Notes: a model not told the origin generated them from the sequence alone. 64,000 nt of DNA from Microbacterium paraoxydans (GCF_018224615.1 NZ_JAGTUK010000001.1:930001-994000), one strand, 5' to 3'. Shown: positions 36,289 through 48,200, numbered from the stretch's first letter. Numbers and translations are program-made.

Positions 36289-38099
36289 GCTCCGCGCTCA
36301 CCGGCACGCAGGACGAGGACCGCTCCCGCCTGACCCGCGAGGAGAGCAGGGCGATCCGCAAGCGGTCGCTGCGCCTGCTCGGCTCGCTCGTGCGCCCGCT
36401 CAAGCCGCAGATCGTGCTGGCCGCGGTCGTGCTCGTGATCTCCACCGCACTGCAGGTGGCCGGTCCGATCCTGATCAGCATCGGTCTCGACCGGGCGCTG
36501 CCCGCCGTGCTGAACGAGGCCGACTGGATGCCGACGTTCATGGTCGGCGGGATCTACCTCCTGGCCGGTGCTCTCGCGGCGGCTCTGATCGCCTGGTACG
36601 TGATCATCGCCGCGAAGCTCACTCAGGCGGTGCTGCTCGACCTGCGCAAGCGCATCTTCCTGCACACGCAGCGGCTCAGCCTGGAGTTCCACGAGTCGTA
36701 CACGTCCGGCCGCATCATCTCGCGTCAGACGAGCGACCTCGACTCGATCAAGGAGCTCCTCGACGGCGGCCTCAACGAGCTGGTGTCCGGCGTGCTGTTC
36801 GGTCTGTTCACGTTCATCGCGCTGTGCGTGTGGGACTGGCAGTCCGGCCTCATCCTGGCGCTCGGCGGCGTGCCGCTGTTCTTCCTGATGCGCTGGTTCT
36901 ACTCGCGCTCGCAGCTCGTGTACCGCGAGTCCCGCGTGATCAGCGCGAAGGTGATCGTGCAGTTCGTGGAGACCATGACGGGTATCCGCGCGGTCAAGGC
37001 GTTCCGCAAGGAGCCGCGCAACGACGAGGCGTTCCAGCAGGTCGCCGGCGACTACCGCGACGTGAACCGCCGCTCGATGCTGCTGTTCGGCACGTTCGAG
37101 CCGGGGCTCATGGGCGTCGCGGCGCTCGTGCTCGGCATCGTCGTGCTGTGGGGCGGCATCCGCGTCTCGACCGGTGCCCTCACGGTCGGTGTGCTGCTGT
37201 CGGCCGTGCTGTACGTGCGCAACTTCTTCGCGCCCATGCAGGAGATCGCGATGTTCCTGAACTCCTACCAGTCCGCGACCGCGGCGCTGGAGAAGGTGTC
37301 CGGTGTGCTGGAAGAGGTGCCGACGGTGCCCGACCCCGAGAAGCCGGTCGACCTGTGGGAGTCGCGCGGGCACGTCCAGTTCCACGAGGTGACGTTCGGG
37401 TACAACGGCGAGAAGACGATCCTGCCGAACTTCTCGCTCGACATCCCGGCCGGTCAGACGATCGCCCTGGTCGGCACGACCGGTGCGGGCAAGTCGACGT
37501 TGGCCAAGCTCATCTCGCGCTTCTACGACCCCTCGGAGGGCCGGGTGACCCTCGACGGTGTCGACCTGCGCTCGCTGCACCCGAAGGATCTCCGTCGCGC
37601 GATCGTGATGGTCACCCAGGAGGCGTACCTGTTCAGCGGAACCGTCGCCGACAACATCGCCCTGGGCAAGCCCGATGCCTCGCTCGACGAGATCAAGGCC
37701 GCGGCTCGGGCGGTGGGCGCCGACGAGTTCATCTCGGCGCTGCCCGACGGCTACAACACCGATGTGAACAAGCGCGGCGGCCGCGTGTCGGCGGGGCAGC
37801 GGCAGCTGATCTCGTTCGCGCGCGCCTTCCTCGCCGACCCCGCGGTGCTCATCCTCGACGAGGCCACGGCGTCGCTCGACATCCCGTCGGAGCGGCTGAT
37901 CCAGGACGCGTTGCAGACGCTGCTCGCCGACCGGACGGCGATCATCATCGCCCACCGGCTGTCGACGGTCGCGATCGCCGACCGGGTGCTCGTGATGGAG
38001 CACGGCCGCATCATCGAGGACGACACCCCGGAGGCGCTGATCGGCGGTTCCGGCAAGTTCGCGCAGCTGCACGCCGCGTGGCAGGAGACGCTCGTCTGA
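36285..38099 (+). CDS. Heterodimeric ABC exporter subunit with consensus Walker B
   Basis: Partner half-transporter, 604 residues. A basic N-terminus ([19 protein letters not shown]) leads to six helices (about 45-330). [29 protein letters not shown] is the coupling segment. The NBD has Walker [10 protein letters not shown] and Walker [13 protein letters not shown] with the catalytic Glu. Its signature is [15 protein letters not shown], where SAGQ departs from LSGGQ. The H-loop is [13 protein letters not shown]. In the dimer its intact Walker B faces the partner's intact LSGGQ (catalytic site), while its altered signature faces the partner's altered Walker B (non-catalytic site). A terminator follows directly. 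Confidence 0.94.
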   Translation: MSSALTGTQDEDRSRLTREESRAIRKRSLRLLGSLVRPLKPQIVLAAVVLVISTALQVAGPILISIGLDRALPAVLNEADWMPTFMVGGIYLLAGALAAALIAWYVIIAAKLTQAVLLDLRKRIFLHTQRLSLEFHESYTSGRIISRQTSDLDSIKELLDGGLNELVSGVLFGLFTFIALCVWDWQSGLILALGGVPLFFLMRWFYSRSQLVYRESRVISAKVIVQFVETMTGIRAVKAFRKEPRNDEAFQQVAGDYRDVNRRSMLLFGTFEPGLMGVAALVLGIVVLWGGIRVSTGALTVGVLLSAVLYVRNFFAPMQEIAMFLNSYQSATAALEKVSGVLEEVPTVPDPEKPVDLWESRGHVQFHEVTFGYNGEKTILPNFSLDIPAGQTIALVGTTGAGKSTLAKLISRFYDPSEGRVTLDGVDLRSLHPKDLRRAIVMVTQEAYLFSGTVADNIALGKPDASLDEIKAAARAVGADEFISALPDGYNTDVNKRGGRVSAGQRQLISFARAFLADPAVLILDEATASLDIPSERLIQDALQTLLADRTAIIIAHRLSTVAIADRVLVMEHGRIIEDDTPEALIGGSGKFAQLHAAWQETLV

Positions 38100-38113
38100 C
38101 GGCACGCCTGCCC

Positions 38114-38153
38114 GCCGAGGGCCCGGTCTCCACGCGGAGGCCGGGCCCTCGGC
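38114..38153 (+). terminator. Terminator after the ABC exporter operon
   Basis: GCCGAGGGCCCGG (38114-38126) and CCGGGCCCTCGGC (38141-38153) form a perfect 13-bp stem; CTCC/GGAG can extend it inside the loop. Confidence 0.85.
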
Positions 38154-38179
38154 GCTCTGCCGCCGTGCGTGCGGGTCGG

Positions 38180-38185
38180 TAGCAT
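38180..38185 (+). promoter_or_regulatory. -10 element of a leaderless promoter (hypothetical gene)
   Basis: TAGCAT exactly six bases before ATG 38192. Confidence 0.55.
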
Positions 38186-38191
38186 CGAGGT

Positions 38192-39004
38192 ATGGACCCC
38201 GTGCTGCTCCTCGCCGAGTGGTGGTGGATCGCGCCGACCGCCGCCGCCGGTGCGACCGCGGGTGCGATCGGGATGCGGCGCCGCAGCACCCGGAGTGGTC
38301 GACGGTTGGAGTACGACGCGGCGCGCCACGATCTGCGGATCGCGCAGCAGACGGCGGTGGCGCGACGGACGACGCTGAAGATCGCCCGCGCCGACCTCGC
38401 CAGGGTCACGGCGGAGCGGGCCGCGCAGCGGGCCACGGCCGATCAGGTCGCGGGGGCCCGGCGCATGCTGCGGGAGCGCGAGCGCGATGCTCGCGCGGCC
38501 GCTGCGGAGGTCCGTGCCCGCCGCGTGCGGGTGAACGCGGCTCGCGCGGCGATTCCCGCGGGCTCCGCCCCGCGCCCGCTGGAGCGGCTCTACGCCGAGC
38601 ACGATGCCGTGACGGCGCGGTGGATGCGGTACGAGACCGATCCCGCGCTGCAAATCGCGTATCCGGCGATGACCGACGTCAAGCGACCCGAGACCGCCGC
38701 GTACCTGCGCGCGGCCGGCACCGCCGTGGAACTGCGCCGTGGCACGACCGGGCGGATCACCGCGGCGGAGTTCGCGGCGTACCGCGACGCCGTCGCGGAG
38801 CTGGAGCGCGCCTTCGAAGCGGCGGAGCACGCGGCCCGGGTGCAGGCCGGGGAGGCACCGCCCACTCCGGCGTGGCAGGACGCGGCGCACGACATGGTCA
38901 ACCGGTCGGTCGAGGCGATCGACCGCGCCGCGGGAGCCGCCGCCTCCGCCCTGGCGGCGTGGACCAACCGGCGCGGGCGTTCCCGCTCGGGCGACGAGGG
39001 CTGA
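38192..39004 (+). CDS. Uncharacterised membrane-anchored coiled-coil protein
   Basis: A 270-residue protein not recognised as a named family. An N-terminal hydrophobic helix (about 3-28, VLLLAEWWWIAPTAAAGATAGAIG) is followed by a basic stretch (MRRRSTRSGRR). A long helix rich in Ala, Arg and Glu (about 40-110) has heptad character, suggesting a coiled coil. The middle has RLYAEHDAVTARWMRYETDPALQIAYPAMTDVKRPETAAYLRA, the only part that looks like a conserved motif. The C-terminal half is again helical and ends in a basic tail. It probably sits on the cytosolic face of the membrane. Terminator-like hairpins lie on both sides, so it is monocistronic. Confidence 0.75.
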   Translation: MDPVLLLAEWWWIAPTAAAGATAGAIGMRRRSTRSGRRLEYDAARHDLRIAQQTAVARRTTLKIARADLARVTAERAAQRATADQVAGARRMLRERERDARAAAAEVRARRVRVNAARAAIPAGSAPRPLERLYAEHDAVTARWMRYETDPALQIAYPAMTDVKRPETAAYLRAAGTAVELRRGTTGRITAAEFAAYRDAVAELERAFEAAEHAARVQAGEAPPTPAWQDAAHDMVNRSVEAIDRAAGAAASALAAWTNRRGRSRSGDEG

Positions 39005-39038
39005 TCACGCGGGGCCGTCCGCGCTGTTCCGAGGGCGA

Positions 39039-39073
39039 CGGGGTCTCGATGGGGGAGGGGATTCGAGACCCCG
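39039..39073. terminator. Hairpin between convergent genes
   Basis: CGGGGTCTCGA and TCGAGACCCCG, an 11-bp perfect inverted repeat around a 13-base G-rich loop, between the coiled-coil gene and the acetyltransferase gene. Confidence 0.6.
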
Positions 39074-39082
39074 CCGCCGGTC

Positions 39083-39541
39083 TCAGGGCTCGACGCGGAT
39101 CTCGGCGATGACCTCGCCGTACGCGGTCTCCCCGACCGGGGTGAATCCGACACGGCGGAAGAAGGCCTCCGGCCCGTCCTCGCCGGCCTCGTAGATGACG
39201 TTCACGTGGTCGACGCCGCGACGGCGCGCCTCTTCGACGAGGCTCTCGACCGCGAAGCGCCCGACACCGCGACCCTGGTCGTCGGCGTCGACGTTGATGC
39301 GCCACAGCACGGAGCGGAAGTGCTCCTCCGGCGCCTCGTCGTCGAAGTTCGCACTCACGAAGCCGACGACCTCGTTGCGGTCGAGGATGACGCGCTGCCA
39401 CGAGGTCTGCGGGTTGATGACGGTCGCCGCGATGCCGTAGGACACGGGCGCGAGGAACTGCTCCTGTCCGGGCTTGAGCGACAGGTTGTTCACGGCGACG
39501 ATCGTCGCAGCGGAGAGTTCGACCATGCGCAGTTCGGACAT
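39083..39541 (-). CDS. GNAT family N-acetyltransferase
   Basis: A 152-residue acetyl-CoA-dependent acetyltransferase. The acetyl-CoA pyrophosphate loop is DDQGRGVGRFAVESLVEEARRRG (Q-x-R-G-x-G). The preceding beta strand is LWRINVDADDQ, and the closing region is VNVIYEAGEDGPEAFFRRVGFTPVGETAYGEVIAEIRV. The EAFFRRVGFTPVGE motif, with the conserved catalytic-region Tyr/Phe, resembles spermidine/diamine acetyltransferases. Substrate unknown. A -10 hexamer six bases upstream of the ATG and no Shine-Dalgarno indicate a leaderless transcript. Confidence 0.9.
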   Translation of the reverse strand: MSELRMVELSAATIVAVNNLSLKPGQEQFLAPVSYGIAATVINPQTSWQRVILDRNEVVGFVSANFDDEAPEEHFRSVLWRINVDADDQGRGVGRFAVESLVEEARRRGVDHVNVIYEAGEDGPEAFFRRVGFTPVGETAYGEVIAEIRVEP

Positions 39542-39547
39542 GACCCC

Positions 39548-39553
39548 AGGCTA
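39548..39553 (-). promoter_or_regulatory. -10 element of a leaderless promoter (GNAT gene)
   Basis: TAGCCT on the minus strand, six bases before the ATG. Confidence 0.55.
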
Positions 39554-39668
39554 GCCCCTCCCAGCGGAGTCGACACGCCCCGGCGGAACATTTTCACGCC
39601 GGGAGGTGCGGGCGGCGACCGGAGCCCGGCCGGAGAGCACCCCGACCGGGCGCCGAGCCCGCTCAGGG

Positions 39669-39686
39669 TATCTTGGTATCGAGACA
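39669..39686. promoter_or_regulatory. Near-palindromic site overlapping the icd promoter
   Basis: TATCTTGGTATCGAGACA matches the 18-bp sucCD palindrome at 14 of 18 positions, and all four differences are transitions. TATCTT at its left end can serve as the -10 hexamer, so a bound protein would block RNA polymerase. The icd start is 29 bases downstream. Confidence 0.6.
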
Positions 39687-39714
39687 AATCGCCCCGTGAA
39701 CGGAGAACCTCCCG

Positions 39715-41934
<2,220 letters not shown>

Positions 41935-41943
41935 GACACGACG

Positions 41944-41973
41944 AAGGGGCGGATGCTGCAGCATCCGCCCCTT
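41944..41973 (+). terminator. Terminator after icd
   Basis: AAGGGGCGGATGCTG and CAGCATCCGCCCCTT form a perfect 30-bp palindrome 10 bases after the icd stop, followed by CTTCTTCGT. Confidence 0.88.
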
Positions 41974-42009
41974 CTTCGTGCGCCGGACCCGCGGCGGCTG
42001 GTGACGAGG

Positions 42010-43500
42010 TCAGTTGTGGACGGAGACCTCGAGGCCAACGGGAGACCAGTCGTAGACGTACTTGGCGAGGTCGATCGGCAGGTTCACGCAGCCGTGGCTC
42101 ATGCGGTTGCCGAAGTTGTTGTGCCAGTAGGTGCCGTGGAAGCCGATGTTGGTCGTGAACCACGTGATCCACGGCACGTTCTCGGTGCAGTACGGCGCAC
42201 CCGGGTAGCAGCCCATGTCCTGCATGCGGGTGTGGGCGAAGACCTTGAAGTTGCCGGTCGGGGTCGGCGTACCGGGAAGCCCGGTCGAGACGGCCCACGA
42301 CTTCACGACCGCGTTGTTCTCGTACAGGGTCGCGCGCTGCGAGCTCAGGTCGATGTCGATGCGACGGAAGAGGTTGACGGTCTCGAACGGCGTCTCCGTG
42401 ACGGTCAGCGCGAAGACGCCGTCGCCGGCGGCGAGCTGGGTGGCGAACTGCTCCGCGATCTGCGAGGTGTCGCCCAGGGCGCGTCCGGTGACGCCTTCCT
42501 GCTCGGCGCGCAGCACGGTGCCCGCGGAGTCGACGATGTGGGTGGCGTTGACGGGCGCGCGGTCGACCGCGGCGGGCAGTGCGTCCACCGTGGCCTGGAT
42601 CGCCTGCGGGTCGGCCTCGATGCGCAGCTGGCCGTCGTCGTCGACCACGGTCAGCCAGGAGGCCGCGGTGGCGGGGTCGATCGGGACCGTGCGCTCCTCG
42701 CCGACGTAGAAGCCGACCGTGGCGAGCATGGTGTTCAGCTCGGTGGCGGTGGCCGTCGCGTCGGCGTCGCTCACGGCGGGCAGGGCCTCGGCGGGTCCGC
42801 CGGGATACTCGAACGACGTGCGACCGTCGCCGACAGCGTCGATGAACGCCGTGCCGAGGTCGCCCAGGTCGATGCCGGTGCCGGCCTCCGACGGGGTGAT
42901 CACGTACGCCCCGGTCGCGGCGTCGAACACGACGCCCGCGTCCACCGGGTCGACGAAGCTCGCGGGCACGGCGTCGCGCAGGGCGGCCGTGGCCTTCGTG
43001 GGGTCGAGCGTGATGTCGGCCGGGACGGGGTCCCCCATCCACGAGCCGAGGTTCCACATGGGGTGGGCGGCGAAGGCGGCGTCGGCCAGGGCGGTGGCGT
43101 CGGCGGTGGCACCCAGGTCGGCGCCCGTGAGCACGGTGCCCTCACCCTCACCCGTCAGCGTGACCTCCGTCTGCGCCAGGTGCGTGCTGATCGCGTCGGC
43201 TGCGGCTCCCGGCGTCATCCAGCCCACAGGGATTCCGGCGACCGTGGTGCCGGGGGCGATGAGGATCGCGGAGGCAGCGCCGGCCCCGAGCACGACCACT
43301 CCGACGCCGAGACCGATCCATAGACCGAGACGGCGCTTCTTGGGGGACGGCTCGATCGGCGCCCAGGCCAAGGGCTGCTCGCCCGTGTGCGGCGGAACCG
43401 TCTCGGTCGGAGCCTCGGCCGGAGTGAGCACGCTCGTGGGTGCGCCGTCGTCGGCATGACCCCCCGTTGCAGCGCCCGGTACGGAAATCACATCGGTCAC
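42010..43500 (-). CDS. L,D-transpeptidase (YkuD) with peptidoglycan-binding domains
   Basis: Forms 3-3 cross-links in peptidoglycan or attaches proteins to it. The 496-residue protein has a cytosolic Pro/Thr-rich N-terminus (1-55), one membrane helix (about 58-80, LGLWIGLGVGVVVLGAGAASAILI), a repeated extracytoplasmic PG-binding region (TTVAGIPVGWMTPGAAADAI and later copies, about 85-340), and a C-terminal YkuD domain (about 355-490). The catalytic motif is HGTYWHNNFGNRMSHGCVNL, with the nucleophilic Cys in SHGCVN. It is oriented like a type II membrane protein. The start is GTG with a G-rich ribosome site. The wall role fits the muropeptide-related genes nearby, though linkage may be chance. 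Confidence 0.92.
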   Translation of the reverse strand: MTDVISVPGAATGGHADDGAPTSVLTPAEAPTETVPPHTGEQPLAWAPIEPSPKKRRLGLWIGLGVGVVVLGAGAASAILIAPGTTVAGIPVGWMTPGAAADAISTHLAQTEVTLTGEGEGTVLTGADLGATADATALADAAFAAHPMWNLGSWMGDPVPADITLDPTKATAALRDAVPASFVDPVDAGVVFDAATGAYVITPSEAGTGIDLGDLGTAFIDAVGDGRTSFEYPGGPAEALPAVSDADATATATELNTMLATVGFYVGEERTVPIDPATAASWLTVVDDDGQLRIEADPQAIQATVDALPAAVDRAPVNATHIVDSAGTVLRAEQEGVTGRALGDTSQIAEQFATQLAAGDGVFALTVTETPFETVNLFRRIDIDLSSQRATLYENNAVVKSWAVSTGLPGTPTPTGNFKVFAHTRMQDMGCYPGAPYCTENVPWITWFTTNIGFHGTYWHNNFGNRMSHGCVNLPIDLAKYVYDWSPVGLEVSVHN

Positions 43501-43556
43501 GAACTACACCCCCCGCGGTTCTGACGTGTCCAGTCTCTCAATGGTACGGGATGGCA

Positions 43557-43600
43557 GGTAACGGGGAGGCAACGGTCTGCTACCCTTCCTCCCCGTCACC
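43557..43600 (-). terminator. Terminator after the RidA gene
   Basis: GGTAACGGGGAGG and CCTCCCCGTCACC pair at 12 of 13 positions across an 18-base loop, about 20 bases past the minus-strand stop at 43622. A smaller perfect repeat CCGGAC-AC-GTCCGG sits at 43600-43613. Confidence 0.6.
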
Positions 43601-43621
43601 CGGACACGTCCGGAGGCGAGA

Positions 43622-44026
43622 TCAGTCGACGACGGCGAGACCGTCGATCTCGACCAGCATCTCCTCGCGGGGCAGGCCGGTGAAGACCGTGGTGCGCGAC
43701 GGCAGGACGCCGCTGGTGGTGTGGGCTTCCACGAAGGCGCCGTAGGCCTCGTTCATGATCGGGAAGTCCTCGCGCTTGGTGAGGTAGACGCGGAGCATCA
43801 CGACGTCGTCGAACGTGGCGCCGGAGGCCTCCACGATCGCCTTGACGTTCTCCAGCGTGCGCGTGGTCTGCGCGGCGACGTCGCCGGGGTAGAGGTACTC
43901 GTTGGTGGCGGGGTCGACCGGGCCCTGGCCGGAGACCTGCACGATCGGTCCCTTGCGCACACCCTGGGAGAAGGTGTGGGCGGGGGCGGGGGCGGCGTCG
44001 GTCGAAACTCGTGTCTTCGCGGTCAT
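43622..44026 (-). CDS. RidA family protein (enamine/imine deaminase type)
   Basis: A 134-residue YjgF/YER057c/UK114 fold protein. Segments: FSQGVRKGPIVQVSGQGPVDPATNEYLYPGDVAAQTTRTLENVKAIVEASGATFDDVVMLRVYLTKREDFPIMNEAYGAF, then PSRTTVFTGLPREEMLVEIDGLAVVD. The Arg of PSRTTV and the terminal MLVEID are where archetypal RidA has Arg105 and Glu120, consistent with deaminase activity. RidA removes reactive 2-aminoacrylate made by PLP-dependent serine/threonine dehydratases. It is divergent, 25 bases away, from a D-serine-dehydratase-like PLP enzyme, which would generate just such an intermediate. That functional pairing is inference. Confidence 0.9.
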   Translation of the reverse strand: MTAKTRVSTDAAPAPAHTFSQGVRKGPIVQVSGQGPVDPATNEYLYPGDVAAQTTRTLENVKAIVEASGATFDDVVMLRVYLTKREDFPIMNEAYGAFVEAHTTSGVLPSRTTVFTGLPREEMLVEIDGLAVVD

Positions 44027-44032
44027 GTCGCC

Positions 44033-44038
44033 AGCCTA
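44033..44038 (-). promoter_or_regulatory. -10 element of a leaderless promoter (ridA-like)
   Basis: TAGGCT on the minus strand, exactly six bases before the RidA ATG; one base separates it from the divergent -10 hexamer. Confidence 0.6.
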
Positions 44039-44039
44039 G

Positions 44040-44045
44040 TAGCCT
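44040..44045 (+). promoter_or_regulatory. -10 element of a leaderless promoter (D-amino-acid PLP enzyme)
   Basis: TAGCCT exactly six bases before ATG 44052. Confidence 0.6.
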
Positions 44046-44051
44046 TGTTAG

Positions 44052-45269
44052 ATGCCTCTACAAATTCCGGATCCCGTGCTCGGCGCCTGCGCGAAGGGCT
44101 TCCCGGCACGTGTCGCGGGGCTGCGCCTCTCCCAGGTCGAGCAGGCCGGACTGCACCTGTCCGACCTGGTCACCCCGGTCCTCACGGTGCACGCCGACGC
44201 CCTGGCGCACAACGAGCAGACGGTGTTCGCGTGGGCGGAGCAGCAGGGCGTGCTGCTGGCCCCGCACGGCAAGACCACCATGGCGCCCGCGCTGTGGCAG
44301 CGGCTGCTCGACGCGGGAGCCTGGGGCATCTCCGTCGCGACGCCGTGGCAGGCCGAGGTCGCCGTGGCCGCGGGGGTGCCGACGGTGCTGATCGCCAACG
44401 CGGTCACGGATGCCGCAGCCGCCCACCGCCTCGGCGAACTCCTCGCGGCGGATGAAGGCCTGCGCGTGCTGTGCTGGGCGGACTCGGTCGACGGGGTCCG
44501 CATCCTCGCCGACGCGCTGGCGGATGCGGCGCGGCCCCTCGACGTGCTCGTCGAACTGGGCGGGGCCCATGGCCGCACGGGGGCGCGCAGCGTGGCGGAA
44601 GGGCAGCGCATCGCCGCCGCGATCGCCGAGGCCCCGGGGCTGCGGCTCGCCGGCGTGACCGGGTACGAGGGGCCGTTCGGGCCCGACCGGTCGGCGGCCT
44701 CCGTCGCTGCGGTCGACGCCTACCTCGAGACCCTGGTCGAGCTTCATCGTCTGCTCGACTACCCCGAAGGGACGCGACCCGTCGTGAGCGCGGGAGGCAG
44801 CTCCTTTCCCGATCGGGCCGCCGCGGTGCTGTCGCCACTCGCCGCAGAGGCCGACGTGGTGCTGCGCTCCGGGGCGTTCCAGATCCACGACGACGGCTTT
44901 TACTCGCGCATGTCGCCGTTCGGCGAGCTCACCAGCACCGCGCCCCTGCGGTCGGCCATGCACGCGTGGTCCCGCGTGGTGTCGCAGCCCGAGGACGCCC
45001 TGGCGCTGCTCGACGCCGGACGCCGCGACGTGCCCTTCGACCTCGACCTTCCGGTGCCGCAGAGCGTCGAGGGCCAGATCACGGCGCTGAACGACCAGCA
45101 CGCGTTCCTCCGGCTCGCGGACGGCGCGCAGGTCGCGGTCGGCGAGGTCGTGCGGCTCGGCCTCTCGCACCCCTGCACCGCGTTCGACAAGTGGCGCGTG
45201 GTCGCCGTGATCGACGATCCGCACGCGGACGACCCTCGGGTGATCGGAGCGGTGGCGACGTGCTTCTGA
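44052..45269 (+). CDS. D-serine dehydratase / D-threonine aldolase-like PLP enzyme (DSD1 family)
   Basis: A 405-residue fold-type III PLP enzyme. The alanine-racemase-like barrel has TPVLTVHADALAHNEQTVFAWAEQQGVLLAPHGKTTMAP, in which Lys of PHGKTT binds PLP. VLVELGGAHGRTGARS and VSAGGSSFPDR contact the phosphate. The C-terminal D-ser-dehydratase domain has LNDQHAFLRL and LGLSHPCTAFDKW; His and Cys there match the zinc ligands of eukaryote-type D-serine dehydratase. Proteins of this set are often annotated amino acid deaminase. Reaction on D-serine or a related D-amino acid is likely. It overlaps the following D-aminoacylase gene by ten bases, suggesting that D-amino acids released there are processed here. 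Confidence 0.88.
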   Translation: MPLQIPDPVLGACAKGFPARVAGLRLSQVEQAGLHLSDLVTPVLTVHADALAHNEQTVFAWAEQQGVLLAPHGKTTMAPALWQRLLDAGAWGISVATPWQAEVAVAAGVPTVLIANAVTDAAAAHRLGELLAADEGLRVLCWADSVDGVRILADALADAARPLDVLVELGGAHGRTGARSVAEGQRIAAAIAEAPGLRLAGVTGYEGPFGPDRSAASVAAVDAYLETLVELHRLLDYPEGTRPVVSAGGSSFPDRAAAVLSPLAAEADVVLRSGAFQIHDDGFYSRMSPFGELTSTAPLRSAMHAWSRVVSQPEDALALLDAGRRDVPFDLDLPVPQSVEGQITALNDQHAFLRLADGAQVAVGEVVRLGLSHPCTAFDKWRVVAVIDDPHADDPRVIGAVATCF

Positions 45270-48200
45270 GTGCGGAGAAGGCTGCGGCCGGCCTCGTGCG
45301 GGTCTACCGCGGGGCCACGGTGGTCGACGGCACGGGCGCGCCGCGGTTCACCGGCGACGTGGCGGTGGAGGGCGCGCGGATCGTCGCGGTCGTGCGCGAC
45401 GGAGAGGACGCGCACCTCGAGCTGCCGGACGGCACCGTCGAGGTGGCCGCGTCCGGGCTCGTCCTGGCGCCCGGCTTCATCGACATGCACGCTCACAGCG
45501 ACCTCGCGGTGCTGAGCGGCGCCGCGCACGACGCGAAGATCCGCCAGGGCGTGACCTGCGAGGTGCTCGGGCAGGACGGCCTGGGCTACGCACCGCTCGA
45601 CGACGCGACGGCCGCGGTGATCCCCGCACAGATCGCGGGGTGGAACGGGCTGCCCACGACGGTGCCGTGGCGATCGATGGGCGACCTGCTGGCCGAGATC
45701 GACGCGTCGGCCGTCGCCAACGCCGCGGTGCTCGTGCCGCAGGGCAACCTCCGGATGATGGTGGTCGGGCATGAGAACCGCGCCGCGACCCCGGGGGAGA
45801 TCGAGGCGATGGCCGGGCTGCTGGGCGACGCGATGGACGCCGGCGCCTTCGGGATGTCGAGCGGCCTGACCTATACGCCGGGCATGTATGCCGACACCGC
45901 CGAGCTGGAGGCGCTGTGCCGCGTGGTCGCCGAGCGGGGCGGCTACTGGGCGCCGCACACCCGCAGCTACGGAGCGGCCGCGCTCGACGCGTACCGCGAG
46001 GCCGTGGAGATCGGGCGCCGCACCGGCTGCCCCGTGCACCTGACCCACGCGACGATGAACTTCGCCCCCAATCGCGGCCGGGCGGACGAGCTGCTGGCGA
46101 TCGTCGACGCGGCGATCGCGGACGGCGTCGACGTGACGCTCGACACGTATCCCTATCTTCCGGGCGCGACCACGCTCTCCGCCCTGCTGCCCAGCCGGCT
46201 GGCGGCGTCGGGCGATCTGCTCGGAGCCATCGCTGCGCTGGATGCCGACGGCCGTGAGGCTGTGCGCGTCGAGCTGGAGGAGGTCGGCTGCGACGGCTTC
46301 CACGGAGAGCGCGCCGACTGGTCGGCGATCCAGATCTCCGGCACCGCGAATCCCGCCCTGGCCGGCCTCGTCGGGCGCACGGTCGCCGAGATCGCGGACG
46401 ACTCCGGGCGCCGGGCCGTCGACGTGGTGCTCGACACGATCCTGGCTGATGCCGGGGCGACCGGCGTGCTGATGCACATCGGCGACGAGGACAACGTGCG
46501 GGCCATCATGCGGCACCCGCGTCACTCCGGCGGCAGCGACGGCATCCTGATCGGGGCCCGTCCGCATCCGCGCGGCCGCGGAACGTTCGCACGCTATCTC
46601 GGGCACTACGTGCGTGACTTGGGCGTGCTGACGCTGGAGGAGGCCGTGCGCCATCTCTCGGGCAACCCCGCGGCACGGCTGGGCCTCGACCGCGGTGATG
46701 CGCCGCGCGGAGTGATCCGCGCCGGTGCCACGGCCGACCTGGTGCTGTTCGATCCGCTCACGGTGGCCGCCGGTGCCACGTTCGACGAGCCGCACCGGCC
46801 GCCGGTCGGCATCCGCGAGGTGCTGGTGTCCGGCGTGCCCGTGGTGAGCGACGGAGACGTGACCGGTGCGGTCGCCGGACGCGCGCTGCGTCTGCCCGCG
46901 CCCGCGCACCGCGCGACCGTGCCGCGTGTCGCCGCGCACCTCGACCCCGCCGCAGCGCGGTTCCCGTGGCGCGCCGACACCCCGATCGATGCGGCGCCCG
47001 AGCTGTCCGCCGCCGCGGCGTGGCTCGACGGCGGACGCCGGGGTGAGGGGCCGGGGATCCGGCTGCTGGTCGACGAGGCCGTGGGCGCTGCCGCGACGAG
47101 CGCCGGGCGCGTGGGGGATGAGGCGTTCCGCGTGACGGTCGCCGCCGACGGGGTCGAGATCCGCGGCGCGAGCCCGCTCGGCGTGTTCCGCGGCGCCACG
47201 GTGCTCCGGCAGCTGCGCGACCCCGATGTTCCGCGCGGTGCTGCGGCGCTGCTCCCCGCCGGTGTGTGGGAGGGCGCTCCGGCTTACGGCTGGCGCGGTG
47301 TCATGCTCGACGTGGCGCGGCACTTCCGGCCGGTCGAGGAGGTGCGCCGGCTCATCGACCTGCTGGCGCTGCACCACCTGAACATCCTGCACCTGCATCT
47401 GACCGACGATCAGGGCTGGCGCTTCGAGGTGCCCGGGTATCCGCGCGTGACCGAGGTCGGTGCGCGGCGCGAGGCCACGCAGCGCGGACACGGGCCCGAG
47501 GCGACAGTCGAGCCGGGCGTGCACGAGGGCTTCTACACCGCGTCGGAGCTGAGGGAGCTCGTGCGCTACGCGGCGGACCGCGGCGTGACGGTGGTGCCGG
47601 AGGTCGAGCTGCCCGGCCACATCCAGGCCGCTCTGGCCGCCTACCCGGAGCTGGGGAACACCGACGTGGGGGAGCCGGCGACCGGCCCGTGGGAGCGGTT
47701 CGGCGTGAACGCGCGCACGCTCGCACCGACCGAGGCCGCCCTGGCCTTCGGGCGCGCGGCGATCGATGCCCTGTGCGACGTCTTCCACTCCGAGTGGATC
47801 GGGATCGGCGGCGACGAGGTGCCCGTGACGGAGTGGGCGCAGAGCGAGGCGGCGGCGGAGCGGATGCGCGCGCTGGGCCTGGCCACGCCGCACGACGTGC
47901 AGCCCTGGTTCACCGCGCACTTCGTGGAGCACGTGCGCTCGCGAGGACGCACGGCGCTCGCGTGGGACGAGGTGCTGGAGGGAGACGTGCCGCAGGGGGT
48001 GCGCATCCTCGCCTGGCGCGGCCCCGTCGCGATGCGGGAGGCGCTGAGCCGCGGGATCCCCGTGGTGGCGTGTCCCGACCTGGAGGTGTACCTCGACTAC
48101 CCGCAGTCGGAGTCGCCGGAGGAGCCGATCCGGGTGGGGCCGCCGCTGCCGCTCACTCGTGCGTACTCCCTGCGCATCGAGGACGGTGCGGTGGGCGGCC

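Noticed and set aside
43600..43613. CCGGACACGTCCGG as an operator
   Set aside because: It lies after the stop of the RidA gene, next to its terminator hairpin, and far from the promoter of the L,D-transpeptidase gene; more likely part of 3' end structure.
46860..46960. Separate gene for the GH20 half of the fusion
   Set aside because: No stop codon separates the halves, and the in-frame GTG at 46919 has no Shine-Dalgarno or -10 hexamer at the usual distance. A fusion is the simplest reading, subject to sequence accuracy.
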